Assembly (NCBI GenBank): GCA_964571855.1
Contig: CAZNDO010000001.1
Coordinates: 806,001 to 870,000 of the forward strand
Origin: CAYYFX01 sp964571855
GTDB lineage: Bacteria; ARS69
Reading direction: 5' to 3'
DNA: 64,000 nucleotides
The first letter of the stretch is position 1, and each line of letters starts with the position of its first letter. Position numbers and translations under genes: made by a program. Below the pieces are notes generated by a model. It saw only the letters and a program-made list of their open reading frames with translations, did not search any database and had not been told where the DNA came from. This document shows, piece by piece, positions 1 to 8,644 of the stretch.

Positions 1-27
1 GCGGCCCGCGTCCTTCCGCACGGAGCG

Positions 28-1296
28 ATGATGCGCGCACCCTCCCGGCGCCCCGTCCGCCGCACCGTGTCGTCCGCCGCGCCGGTCGCCCTGGCGGCGT
101 GCCTCGCGGCGCTCGCCGTCGCGCCGCCGCCGGCCGCCGCCGTCACGCGCCTGGACCTGTCGGATCGCTTCGAGATCGACGGTCTGACCCGCGAGTGGGC
201 GGCCGACGAGAGCCTCCTGCAGACGAACGATTCCGACCCCACGAACCCGGTGCCCGAGGAGTCCATCAGCGACTCCAAGTGGGGCTTCAACAACGACGTC
301 CGCCAGATCCGCCTCACCTGGGACGCGCGCTTCCTGTACGTGGGCGTGGACGCCATCATCTGGGACAACAACGTGATCCTGCTCATGGACTTCAAGCCCG
401 GCGGCATGCAGGAGATGACCGGGCTGAACTCCTGGCGGCGGAACTTCGTGTTCCAGGGGATCCAGCCGGATCTCTTCCTGGCCACGTGGGACCGCAACAC
501 GCTGCCGCAGGTGTGGTCCGTGGAGAGCTCGAACAACGTGACGCAGAAGGACGCCACGTCCTTCGCCACGGTGGCCACGTTCTCGCAGGGGACGGACGGA
601 CGCGCCATGGAGGCGGCCATCCCGTGGACGTTCCTGCTCGGGGACGACGCGGAGTTCGTGTTCTCGTCCGCGCACGGGGACAGCGTGTACGAGCTGCCGG
701 GGGACATCTCCGAGATCCGCCTGGTGGCGGTGGTCACCGCCGGCCCCGACGGCACCGGCGGCCCGGACTCCGCGCCGGACAACTCGCGCGGGCACGACAA
801 CAGCAGCACCACGCAGGTCACCATCGACAACTGGGTCACGGTGCCGTTCGACCTCACGCGCCCGGGCGGCGGGGCGCCGGACGGCGTGCCGGACTTCAAC
901 GCGAACGTGCGGGACCGCGTGTCGTTCCGCGTGCGCCCGCCGGTGCGGTCCTTGCGGCAGGAGATCGGGGACATCGTGATCGCGCGGCCGCTCATCTCGC
1001 CGGAGCAGGGCGGGGAGCTGGAGTTCCGGGTGGAGCTCACGCCGGAGGCGCCGCCGGAGGAGGACTTCCGTGTCGCCACGCTCACGAGCGAGATCTACGA
1101 CCTGCGCGGGGAGAAGGTGCGCACCCTGTACCGCCTGGACGCGCGCTCCGCGTCGGATCCGCTGGACCCGGCGATGGACCGCTGGGACGGGCGCGATGAC
1201 GGCGGGCGTCTGGTCCCCGGCGGGATCTACGTGCTCCGCGTGGTGCTGGAGCCGGACGCCGACCGCAAGACGCGGTCGTTCACGGTGCTGCGATGA
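28..1296 (+). CDS. Secreted CBM9/DOMON-like protein with FlgD-like C-terminal domain
   Basis: A 422-residue exported protein. The first ~38 residues form an Arg-rich n-region plus Ala/Leu/Val-rich signal peptide. Residues ~40-280 read like a CBM9/DOMON-type beta-sandwich (IDGLTREWAADES, then IRLTWDARFLYVGVDA), a fold that often binds sugars or haem. Residues ~340-422 are a FlgD-like Ig domain (EIYDLRGEKVRTL, RWDGRDDGGR, PGGIYVLRV), commonly a C-terminal sorting tag in FCB bacteria. ATG 28 follows CGGAG; ATG 31 is an equally possible start, and the frame stays open to the window edge. It is the first visible gene of a six-gene operon and overlaps the next gene by 4 nt. Sugar binding is inferred from fold and neighbours; no ligand residues can be assigned by eye. 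Confidence 0.8.
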   Translation: MMRAPSRRPVRRTVSSAAPVALAACLAALAVAPPPAAAVTRLDLSDRFEIDGLTREWAADESLLQTNDSDPTNPVPEESISDSKWGFNNDVRQIRLTWDARFLYVGVDAIIWDNNVILLMDFKPGGMQEMTGLNSWRRNFVFQGIQPDLFLATWDRNTLPQVWSVESSNNVTQKDATSFATVATFSQGTDGRAMEAAIPWTFLLGDDAEFVFSSAHGDSVYELPGDISEIRLVAVVTAGPDGTGGPDSAPDNSRGHDNSSTTQVTIDNWVTVPFDLTRPGGGAPDGVPDFNANVRDRVSFRVRPPVRSLRQEIGDIVIARPLISPEQGGELEFRVELTPEAPPEEDFRVATLTSEIYDLRGEKVRTLYRLDARSASDPLDPAMDRWDGRDDGGRLVPGGIYVLRVVLEPDADRKTRSFTVLR

Positions 1297-2180
1297 GGGC
1301 GGCGCGCGCGGCGGCGGCAGGGCTCGTCGGCGCGGTCCTGCTGGGCGCGGCGCCCGCGGGGGCGTGGTTCGAGAAGACGGAGATCGGCGCGCGGGCGCTC
1401 GGGATGGGGCGGGCGTTCACCGCGGTGGCGGACGACGCCAGCGCCATCTACTGGAACCCCGCCGGGCTCTGCGCGCTGGAGCGCCCGGAGCTGCACGTCA
1501 CGCACCACCGTCCGTACCTGGTGCCGGACCTGTCGCTGAACTTCGTGGGGTTCGCCCGGTCCATGAAGCCCGTGAACGCGCACGTGGCGTGGTCGCACCT
1601 GGGCGCCTCCGGCGCTTCGGAGGACCTGTTCTACCTGGGCGCCTCGCGGCGCGTGTGGGAGCAGGGGGCGCGGGCCGTGGACGTCGGCGCCACGGTCAAG
1701 CTGGCGCGGGTGGCACCGTCCGGTCCCGTGGCCACCGCGGCGGGCGACGCTCCGGAGCCGGCCGCGGAGAGCAACGTCACCGGGGACGCCGGCGTGATGC
1801 TGCGGCTCTCGCCGCGGCTGACCGCGGGCTGGGTCTTCCGCAACGTGACCACGCCGGAGTGGGACCTGGTGGGCGGCGGCGGCGGCACGAAGCTCACCAC
1901 GGTGGGCGAGGGCGGTTTCTCGTACCGGTGGCATCCCGAGTCCCTGGTGTCCCTGGCCCTCGTGGAGGACAACGGCGGCACGCTCACGCCCGTGGCCGCC
2001 TCGGAGATCCTCTTCTACGATGTGTTCGCCCTGCGCGCCGGCGTGGGGGACGGCCAGTTCTTCGGGGGGGTCGGCGTGAACACGGACCACGTGGTCGTGG
2101 ACACCGGGTTCGCCACGCACAACACGCTGGGGATCACCACCATGATCTCGCTGCGCTTCCGGCTGGGGGACGCGTCGTGA
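1293..2180 (+). CDS. PorV/PorQ-like outer-membrane protein
   Basis: 295 residues with a signal peptide ending near APAGA. The mature N-terminus carries GARALGMGRAF, then DDASAIYWNPAGL, the hallmark of PorV/PorQ and related FadL-like barrels (UPF0164 type). Alternating hydrophobic strands run to the C-terminus, near ISLRFRL. In type IX secretion PorV binds substrates with C-terminal sorting domains and shuttles them to the attachment complex. That role fits the many FlgD-tailed proteins in this window but is inference, since no PorU, PorT or SprA homologue is in the window. Its ATG overlaps the upstream stop (ATGA) and its stop overlaps the next start (GTGA), so translation is probably coupled. 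Confidence 0.75.
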   Translation: MRAARAAAAGLVGAVLLGAAPAGAWFEKTEIGARALGMGRAFTAVADDASAIYWNPAGLCALERPELHVTHHRPYLVPDLSLNFVGFARSMKPVNAHVAWSHLGASGASEDLFYLGASRRVWEQGARAVDVGATVKLARVAPSGPVATAAGDAPEPAAESNVTGDAGVMLRLSPRLTAGWVFRNVTTPEWDLVGGGGGTKLTTVGEGGFSYRWHPESLVSLALVEDNGGTLTPVAASEILFYDVFALRAGVGDGQFFGGVGVNTDHVVVDTGFATHNTLGITTMISLRFRLGDAS

Positions 2181-3766
2181 CGCCGCGGCGCGCACCGTCC
2201 GGGATCGTCGCGGCGTTCGCGGTCGCGGCGTTCGCGGCGTCGCCGGCCGCCGCCGCCACGAAGATCGAGGGCGAGTACCAGATCCAGATCGACGCGCGCA
2301 AGCAGGACCGCTTCTTCCCCTGGGACTACGACTACAACAACGACGACAGCTTCGGCCTGGTCCAGTTCCGGATCTTCTCGCAGCCGGCCCAGGGTGTGGA
2401 GGCGTATCTCAAGTTCGAGGAGGACTGGAACCGCGGCAACAACTCCGGCCTCCGCCCGGAGTTCCAGTTCCGCGACGCGCACGTCCGCTACCGCTGGGAG
2501 AAGGCCGGGCGCGGCGTGGACTCGTACCTCTTCTCGCGGCAGTCCCGGTTCTGGGTGGAGAACCACCTCATCGAGGTGGTGCGCAACGACAACGTGAAGG
2601 ACGGGGACAACGCGCAGGGCTTCCGCACGGACGTGTTCGGGTACCTCGGCACGAACTTCACGTACGTGTACTCGGACTTCTCCAGCCAGTCGAACCCGAA
2701 CACCACGTCCGACCCGGCGCAGCCCGCGGCCACGGACGACGCGCACGTCTTCCGCGCGCGCCGCGAGTTCCTGGACCGGAAGCTGCGCGCCGGCATGACG
2801 TACAACCGCAAGGTGGAGGGCGAGCTGCGGCTCGGCGAGAGCGGGCACACCGAGGTGCTCGCGGGCGACGTGCGGTACGCGCTGGGCTCCACCGACGTGC
2901 TGGTGGAGTACGCGCAGAGCAGCACGCACCACATCGACCGCCCGGACTCCATCCAGATCCCGGGCCGCCCGGCGTACCGCCCCGGGGACGGCTACTACGA
3001 CGACGCGGACTTCGGCGACATCCTGCGCCCCGCGCGCTGGCTGCCGTCGGACGCCACGGTGAAGGCGGAGGTCCGCGCGGTGCAGGTGGGCACGCCGAAG
3101 CTCGGCTACTACAACCTGGCGCCGTACCTGTGGTACGCGGGACCGGACTACACGAACCCGCTCGGCGACGGCCTGAACGACGAGCGCGGCTGGCGGCTGA
3201 ACTCGTGGTACCTCGTGCCGCAGCGCGCCATCACGATCACCGCCAGCTACGCGCAGTGGACGAAGGAGATCTACGAGCAGAAGGACCTCCGCGAGCTGTA
3301 CGTGGAGATGTACACGGAGTACGTGAACGGGTTCACCAGCAAGATCTTCCACCGGCGCAAGCGCACGGAGGACCACGCGAACCCGCTGCGCACCGAGGTC
3401 ACGGACAACAACGACCTGTTCGCCGAGGTCTCCGTGGAGAGCCGGCTCGCGTGGATGCGCGTGCAGGGGAAGCTGAAGGATCTGGACACGGAGAACCAGA
3501 AGGAGCTGGCGTCGCTGGAGACCGCCGTGAACCTCACGCGCACGCTGAAGCTGTACAACCGGTTCACGTTCGGCAACGACCCGGCCAGCCTGCGCGAGAG
3601 CCTGTTCGCGGAGCTGCAGTTCCGCCCGCGCGGCGGCACCGAGATGTTCCTGTCCTACGGCCCGTGGTGGATCGGGGATTCCACGAACCCGGTGGACGAC
3701 GGCGACCTGGAGGGCGGGGCGCGGAACAAGGACATCGTGAAGTTCACGCTCAAGGGGTACTTCTGA
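2177..3766 (+). CDS. Outer-membrane beta-barrel protein
   Basis: 529 residues from a GTG start that overlaps the upstream TGA by 4 nt. The open frame runs further 5', but only this start places a signal peptide (IVAAFAVAAFAASPAAAA) at the N-terminus. The mature protein is rich in alternating aromatic and polar beta-strands (YLKFEEDWNRGNNSG, YNLAPYLWYAGPDY, ITASYAQWTKEIYEQ) and ends KFTLKGYF; a terminal Phe is the classic BAM-complex insertion signal. This supports an alginate-export- or porin-like barrel of roughly 16-20 strands. No transport substrate can be read from sequence. Its place between a PorV-like protein and glucan-binding proteins suggests a role in carbohydrate uptake or display at the outer membrane. 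Confidence 0.72.
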   Translation: MTPRRAPSGIVAAFAVAAFAASPAAAATKIEGEYQIQIDARKQDRFFPWDYDYNNDDSFGLVQFRIFSQPAQGVEAYLKFEEDWNRGNNSGLRPEFQFRDAHVRYRWEKAGRGVDSYLFSRQSRFWVENHLIEVVRNDNVKDGDNAQGFRTDVFGYLGTNFTYVYSDFSSQSNPNTTSDPAQPAATDDAHVFRARREFLDRKLRAGMTYNRKVEGELRLGESGHTEVLAGDVRYALGSTDVLVEYAQSSTHHIDRPDSIQIPGRPAYRPGDGYYDDADFGDILRPARWLPSDATVKAEVRAVQVGTPKLGYYNLAPYLWYAGPDYTNPLGDGLNDERGWRLNSWYLVPQRAITITASYAQWTKEIYEQKDLRELYVEMYTEYVNGFTSKIFHRRKRTEDHANPLRTEVTDNNDLFAEVSVESRLAWMRVQGKLKDLDTENQKELASLETAVNLTRTLKLYNRFTFGNDPASLRESLFAELQFRPRGGTEMFLSYGPWWIGDSTNPVDDGDLEGGARNKDIVKFTLKGYF

Positions 3767-3768
3767 CC

Positions 3769-6039
3769 ATGAAACGGAACCCTCGTTCCCGGCTCGTCCT
3801 GCTCGCGGCCGGCGCGGCCCTGGCCTTCGGGCTGCCGCTCGCCGCGCCCCCGCGCGCGGGCGCCGACGTCGTGGCCACGCCCGGCGGGCTCCGGTTCTCG
3901 TACGCCGCGCCCAACGCCGGGTCGGTGGCGCTGGCCGGCTCGTTCAACGACTGGAGCACCACGGCGAACCCGATGGTGCGCGAGGAGGACGGCACCTGGT
4001 CCACGGTGCTGAAGCTGGCGAAGGGGACGCACGAGTACAAGTTCGTGGTGGATGGCCAGTGGCTGACCGACCCCGGCAACCCGGTGACGATGGGGGACTA
4101 CGGGAACTCCGCGGTGAGCCTGGACGACAAGGGCATGATCACCGCGGCGCAGGCCGCGTCGAACACCACGTACTCCACGAAGATCGCCATGAACGGCCGC
4201 ACGATCGGGCTGTACCGGTCCCTCCGGAACCCGGACACGGGGGACCGGTTCGAGCTGCGGCGGCCCACGCTGGACATCGACCTCGGCTTCGACATCCGCG
4301 TGAACGACGCCATGGACGCATACGTGCTCACGAACATCCACAACGAGGCCGAGAACATCGAGCTGTACCGGACGCGGCTGAACTTCGACCGCGGCTACCT
4401 GCACTACGACGGCGGGGAGCTTGGGCTGTTCGCGTGGGACAACTTCGCGGTGGAGCCGTGGGGCGATCCGCTGCATCTCGTGGGCGACGTGGGCATCTAT
4501 CACCACGCGTACGGCTTCGGCACCCAGGGCGTGACCGCCACCCGGGACTTCGGGCCGGTGCTGGCGCGCGTGCTGTACGCGGACCGGTTCGAGGACGGCG
4601 GGCAGGGGACACCGGCGTACGACGCGTTCTTCGATCTGGCGGCGGCGCTGGCCTCCGCGCCGGACGCGCTGTACTGGACGCTCGCGCCCGGGGACGACCG
4701 GATGCGCTTCACCCCCGCCGTGACCCGGTCCTACCGGTTCAGCGCCGCGGCGAACGACGAGGACGTGATGGCCGCGCGCGTGACCGGGGAGTGGGGACCG
4801 CTGCAGCTCGGCGCCAGCGGGCGGCTGGACCGCGGGTACAACCCGGGCAACTACGGGTTCCTCGAGGACTTCGTCGAGGGCGACGTCCTCGTCGAGGTGA
4901 GCCTCGGGGACAGCACGTTCGTCGGCGTCGTCCCCGGCGTGCAGGCCGTCCGCACGCTCTACCCGCGCGGAACGGAGCAGTGGAAGGCGGCGGGCGTGGA
5001 CGCCACGTGGCCGGACGCGGCCCTGGGCGCGGACGTGACCGTGGAGGGGCTGTTCGGACGCGCGGAGTTCGTGGGGCGCGGCGGGCGCCGGGACATCGTG
5101 GGTCTCGCCACGCTGCCCGCGGGCGCCCTCGGCTCCGCGGATCCGGTCGGCGCGTTCCTGATGCTGCAGGAGGCGCCGGACGCGGTCGGCGACGACTCGT
5201 TCACGCTGGACGACAGCTGGCGCGCGCACGTCGGGGCGACGGACCTACCGATGCCGTACGGGATCCGGGCCGAGGGCAGCATCGAGGTGGAGTCGCACGA
5301 GCTGGATCCGCGGGTCACCGGGCTGACGGACGCCATCACGAACCGCGCGTGGACCTACCGCGCGGAGCTGGCCCGGGACGTGTCGTGGCTGGACCGCCGC
5401 TTCGGCCTCGGCCTGGAGCTGGAGGCCTGGGACTTCCGCTATGACCGGCAGGCGCCCTGGGACACGCAGATCTGGTTCGACCGGCGGAACTTCTGGCTGG
5501 ATGCCGGCGAGCACGACGTCTCCTACGAGCGGCTCCTGTTCCTCGGCGGGGAAGACGCCGTCTTCTGGCGCCCGCACGTGGACTGCGACGTCTGGAGCGG
5601 CCCGGACATCCGCCTCGAGTACGACGGGCTGATCGGCGCGTCGGGGTTCGACCGGGAGCCGAAGTACGTGGAGACGCTGCTCAAGGCCGTGTGGACCATC
5701 CGGCCGCGCTGGACGTTCGGCACGGACCTCCGCTTCGCGAAGTACAATGATCCGGTGCTGGACCTCAACGACTCCTTCAACGACACGTTCCTGGAGCTCA
5801 AGCACGTGGTCCAGGAGGGGATCGAGGTGGCGCTGTCCTACGGCGTGGATCCGTGGGTCCTGGACGAGCCGGTGAACGAGTACGCGTACATCGGTCGGGA
5901 CGCGTACCTGTTCGGCCTGGGCGCGAACGCCGAGACCGCGCGCTCGAACTACCTGGGGCTCAAGCCGCGCATCCAGGCCGCGGAGAGCGCCATGGCGAAC
6001 GCCCGCGTGCTCCAGCTCGAAGCGATCGTGAGGTTCTGA
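3769..6039 (+). CDS. CBM48-headed outer-membrane beta-barrel protein
   Basis: 756 residues; ATG lies 2 nt after the upstream stop. A signal peptide (~1-33) is followed by a CBM48/AMPK-type glycogen-binding domain at ~34-125: LRFSYAAPNAGSVALAGSFNDWST, shown here only as its key elements F-Y-A, GSFNDW and KGTHEYKFVVDG with the DPGNP loop. The remaining ~600 residues are beta-rich (FDIRVNDAMDAYVLTNIHN, LEAWDFRYDRQAPWD, ELKHVVQEGIEVALSYG) and end EAIVRF, a C-terminal Phe typical of outer-membrane barrels. A periplasmic or surface starch/glycogen-binding head on a barrel is unusual. Its stop overlaps the next ATG by one base (TGATG). Binding of alpha-glucan is inferred from family; the barrel function is unknown. 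Confidence 0.75.
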   Translation: MKRNPRSRLVLLAAGAALAFGLPLAAPPRAGADVVATPGGLRFSYAAPNAGSVALAGSFNDWSTTANPMVREEDGTWSTVLKLAKGTHEYKFVVDGQWLTDPGNPVTMGDYGNSAVSLDDKGMITAAQAASNTTYSTKIAMNGRTIGLYRSLRNPDTGDRFELRRPTLDIDLGFDIRVNDAMDAYVLTNIHNEAENIELYRTRLNFDRGYLHYDGGELGLFAWDNFAVEPWGDPLHLVGDVGIYHHAYGFGTQGVTATRDFGPVLARVLYADRFEDGGQGTPAYDAFFDLAAALASAPDALYWTLAPGDDRMRFTPAVTRSYRFSAAANDEDVMAARVTGEWGPLQLGASGRLDRGYNPGNYGFLEDFVEGDVLVEVSLGDSTFVGVVPGVQAVRTLYPRGTEQWKAAGVDATWPDAALGADVTVEGLFGRAEFVGRGGRRDIVGLATLPAGALGSADPVGAFLMLQEAPDAVGDDSFTLDDSWRAHVGATDLPMPYGIRAEGSIEVESHELDPRVTGLTDAITNRAWTYRAELARDVSWLDRRFGLGLELEAWDFRYDRQAPWDTQIWFDRRNFWLDAGEHDVSYERLLFLGGEDAVFWRPHVDCDVWSGPDIRLEYDGLIGASGFDREPKYVETLLKAVWTIRPRWTFGTDLRFAKYNDPVLDLNDSFNDTFLELKHVVQEGIEVALSYGVDPWVLDEPVNEYAYIGRDAYLFGLGANAETARSNYLGLKPRIQAAESAMANARVLQLEAIVRF

Positions 6040-6446
6040 TGCCGCGCCGCCGTCTTGCCGGGATCGTGCTCGTCGCCGCGGCGCTCGCCGCGGCCGCGGG
6101 GTGCTCGTCGCTGGGCTTCGTGAAGCGCCGGCTGCCGCCGCCGCAGCGCGTGCCGGGCGGCATCCTGTTCCAGTACGAGTCGCCGTCCGCGCGCGTGGTG
6201 CAGCTCGCGGGAAGCTGGCCGGAGAACGACTGGCTGCGGGGGCAGGGCGAGACGGCGCGCTACGACATCGGCCGCATGGAGGATCCGGAGGGCGACGGCG
6301 TGTGGACGGCCGTCGTGGACATCCCGTCCGGCCGCTGGCAGTACAAGTTCCGGATCGACGAGACGAACTGGAAGGAAGATCCGAACAATCCGCAGAAGGT
6401 GGACGACGGGTTCGGCGGCTCCAACTCGCTGCTCATCGTCGACTGA
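6039..6446 (+). CDS. Small CBM48-domain lipoprotein
   Basis: 135 residues. The N-terminus MPRRR plus a hydrophobic stretch ends in AAAAGCSS, a plausible lipobox with Cys about 23. The rest is one CBM48-like E-set domain: ILFQYESPSARVVQLAGSW, W-x-Y-KFRID, and the DPNNPQKVDDGFGGSNS loop that closely resembles the DPGNP loop of the preceding barrel protein. It begins on the last base of the upstream stop codon, so expression is probably coupled. It may be a freestanding lipid-anchored glucan-binding module working with the CBM48-barrel protein, much as Sus-type surface lipoproteins aid capture; that comparison is functional only, as it has no SusD/E/F similarity that I recognise. Confidence 0.7.
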   Translation: MPRRRLAGIVLVAAALAAAAGCSSLGFVKRRLPPPQRVPGGILFQYESPSARVVQLAGSWPENDWLRGQGETARYDIGRMEDPEGDGVWTAVVDIPSGRWQYKFRIDETNWKEDPNNPQKVDDGFGGSNSLLIVD

Positions 6447-6457
6447 GGAGACGCGGC

Positions 6458-8554
6458 ATGCGAACGACATTCCAACCACGGTCCCTCGCCGCGCTGCTGC
6501 TGCTGGCGGTCCTGGCCGTGGCGGCCATGAGCTGCAACGAGAACACGCCGAACCCGCTGCTCACCGCCACCGGCGGCGGCGGCGCGAGCTTCGTCTCCCA
6601 GTACACGCGCCTGCAGGTGGTGGGCGGCTTCAACGGGTTCTCGGCCACGGCGCCCTTCATGAGCCAGCCGGAGCCGGGGATGTGGAAGGACACGCTGACC
6701 GTGCAGGTGGGGTGCTACTTCATCAAGATGCGCACGGAGAACGACTGGGACGAGACGCCGGACTTCGGGCGCTGCACGGGCTCGGAGGACTCCTGCCAGT
6801 CGCCGGTGCCGGACGACGGCACGCCCCTGGACCTGGACGTGTGCGCGGTGACGGGACAGGGTACGGCCATCGGGCAGCTCGAGTTCGCGGTGACCGGAAG
6901 CTACGAGTTCGTGTTCGACGAGCCCGCCGTGCAGATCCATGTGCGGCGGCTCAGCGACGTGGGGAACATCGCGGGGACGCTGTCCTTCGAGGGCGGCGGA
7001 TTCCCGGCGGCCACGATCTCCGTGTACACGGCCGGCACCACGGACCTCGTGACCACGGTGGCCAGCAGCACGGCGGACGGAACGTTCCTGGTGGAGGCGC
7101 TGTCGCCCGGCACGTACGACGTGACCGCGTTCGCGAACGGGTTCGTGGAAGCCCGCGTGGACGGCGTGGTCGTCAGCGCGTTCCAGACGGCGGACGTGGG
7201 CACGCTGGACCTGGTGATCGGCTGCACGTCGCAGTTCACGCAGATCCAGCTCGTGGGGGACTTCAACGGATTCAACGACACCGTGGAGTCCATGACGCAG
7301 ATCTCGCCGTGCGTGTGGGCGGACACGCTCACGATCACGACCCCGGCGGACGGCTGCGCGTTCCTCAAGTTCCGGACCGGCGGGAACTGGGGCGCGAACG
7401 ACTACGGCGGCTGCGTGCCGGAGGCGCCGGCGTGCCCGGGCACGGTGGCGCTGACCGGGAGCATCTGCACGGGGACCACCGGCGATCCGCCGGCGCTGGG
7501 CAAGATCCAGTTCGACATCGGCGGCACGTACGAGTTCGTGCTGGACGAGGGCGCCATGACCTACGCCATCCGGAAGCTCGGCGCCGTGGAGACGGGCAGC
7601 GTGTCCGGGACGGTGGAGTTCGCGGGGACGCCGTCGCCGCGGCCGATCGCCACGGTCAACGTGCTGACCGCGGGGACGGGCACGGTGGTGGGAACGGCGC
7701 AGTCGGATTCCACGGACGGCACCTTCACCGTGGCGGGGCTCCTGGCCGGGAACTACGACGTGCGCTTCACGGCCGCGAACTTCGTGGACTCGCTCGTGAC
7801 CGGGGTCGCCGTCACGCCGCCCGCCGACACGCCGCTCGGGACCGTGACGCTGCGCGCGGTGCCGAAGGGCGCCATCCGCGGCGTGGTGAACTTCGCGGAC
7901 AGCCCGGCGCCGCGGCCGGCGGCGCTGGTGGTGGTGTTCAACGGCGGCACGAACGTGGTGGCGCGCTCCACGAACTCCAGCACCGTGGACGGCTCGTTCG
8001 TGGCCGGGAACCTCGTGGCCGGGACCTACGACCTGGAGGTGCGCGCCGCGGACTACGTGACGCAGTCGCTGGACGGCGTGATCGTGACGCCCCCGGACAC
8101 GACGAACGCGGGATCGTTCACGATGCCGCGGGATTGCGCCACCACCGTGCAGGTGGTGGGGGACTTCAACGGCTGGGCGGCGAACGCGCCGTTCATGAGC
8201 CAGACGGACATCTGCCTGTACGCGGACACGCTGTTCGTGCCCGCGGGCGTCACGCGCATCAAGTTCCGCACGGACGGGGACTGGGACGCCACGCCGGACT
8301 GGGGCTGCTGCGCGGCGCCGAACTGCGCGTACCCGGTGAGTGGGCTCCAGATCGGTCCCGCGTGCCCGGGAGTGGGGCTCGGGGACGCGCTGGAGCTGGA
8401 CTTCGCCACGGAGGGCACGTACCTGTTCCAGCTGGACCAGGACGCGGGCCAGTTCTTCGTGGGGTACCTGGGGCCGGCCCCGGGCGGCGCCGCGCCGGCC
8501 CGGCCGCACGAGCCGCTCGTCATACCGCCCGGCGGCCGCTGGATTCGCCCGTAG
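6458..8554 (+). CDS. Lipoprotein with three CBM48-like and three carboxypeptidase-regulatory repeats
   Basis: 698 residues with a signal peptide ending AAMSC (probable lipid-attachment Cys). There are three related glycogen-binding-like modules at ~50-165, ~260-370 and ~560-670 (LQVVGGFNGF, IQLVGDFNGF, VQVVGDFNGW), each followed by a conserved IKFRT- or KMRTE-type strand, a W/D-rich loop and paired Cys. Between them are CarboxypepD_reg-like beta-sandwiches at ~168-245, ~380-455 and ~470-545 (GNIAGTLSFEGG, GSVSGTVEFAGT, GAIRGVVNFADS). This looks like an extended multivalent surface adhesin for alpha-glucan. The start ATG has GAGGAG 7-8 nt upstream and lies 11 nt after the previous stop. Last gene of the operon. 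Ligand specificity is inferred, not shown. Confidence 0.75.
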   Translation: MRTTFQPRSLAALLLLAVLAVAAMSCNENTPNPLLTATGGGGASFVSQYTRLQVVGGFNGFSATAPFMSQPEPGMWKDTLTVQVGCYFIKMRTENDWDETPDFGRCTGSEDSCQSPVPDDGTPLDLDVCAVTGQGTAIGQLEFAVTGSYEFVFDEPAVQIHVRRLSDVGNIAGTLSFEGGGFPAATISVYTAGTTDLVTTVASSTADGTFLVEALSPGTYDVTAFANGFVEARVDGVVVSAFQTADVGTLDLVIGCTSQFTQIQLVGDFNGFNDTVESMTQISPCVWADTLTITTPADGCAFLKFRTGGNWGANDYGGCVPEAPACPGTVALTGSICTGTTGDPPALGKIQFDIGGTYEFVLDEGAMTYAIRKLGAVETGSVSGTVEFAGTPSPRPIATVNVLTAGTGTVVGTAQSDSTDGTFTVAGLLAGNYDVRFTAANFVDSLVTGVAVTPPADTPLGTVTLRAVPKGAIRGVVNFADSPAPRPAALVVVFNGGTNVVARSTNSSTVDGSFVAGNLVAGTYDLEVRAADYVTQSLDGVIVTPPDTTNAGSFTMPRDCATTVQVVGDFNGWAANAPFMSQTDICLYADTLFVPAGVTRIKFRTDGDWDATPDWGCCAAPNCAYPVSGLQIGPACPGVGLGDALELDFATEGTYLFQLDQDAGQFFVGYLGPAPGGAAPARPHEPLVIPPGGRWIRP

Positions 8555-8595
8555 AGCGACCACGCGGGACCGCCACCCCGGTCGGGCTGCCCGCG

Positions 8596-8616
8596 GCGCA
8601 CGGGGGGTGAGTGCGC
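8596..8616. terminator. Possible terminator hairpin between convergent genes
   Basis: A 6-bp GC-only stem (GCGCAC with GTGCGC) and 9-nt loop in the 90-nt gap between the stop codons of two convergent genes. No clear T-tract. Weaker than the other hairpins listed here. Confidence 0.35.
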
Positions 8617-8644
8617 AGCGCCGCGCTTTCCCCCCCCGGTCCGC

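Noticed and set aside
28..8554. Classical polysaccharide utilisation locus (SusC/SusD)
   Set aside because: No TonB-dependent receptor (no plug or TonB box) and no SusD-like TPR lipoprotein could be seen; only functional resemblance remains.
6260..8563. 767-codon minus-strand open frame
   Set aside because: Antisense to the CBM48-repeat lipoprotein; His/Arg-rich low-complexity translation.
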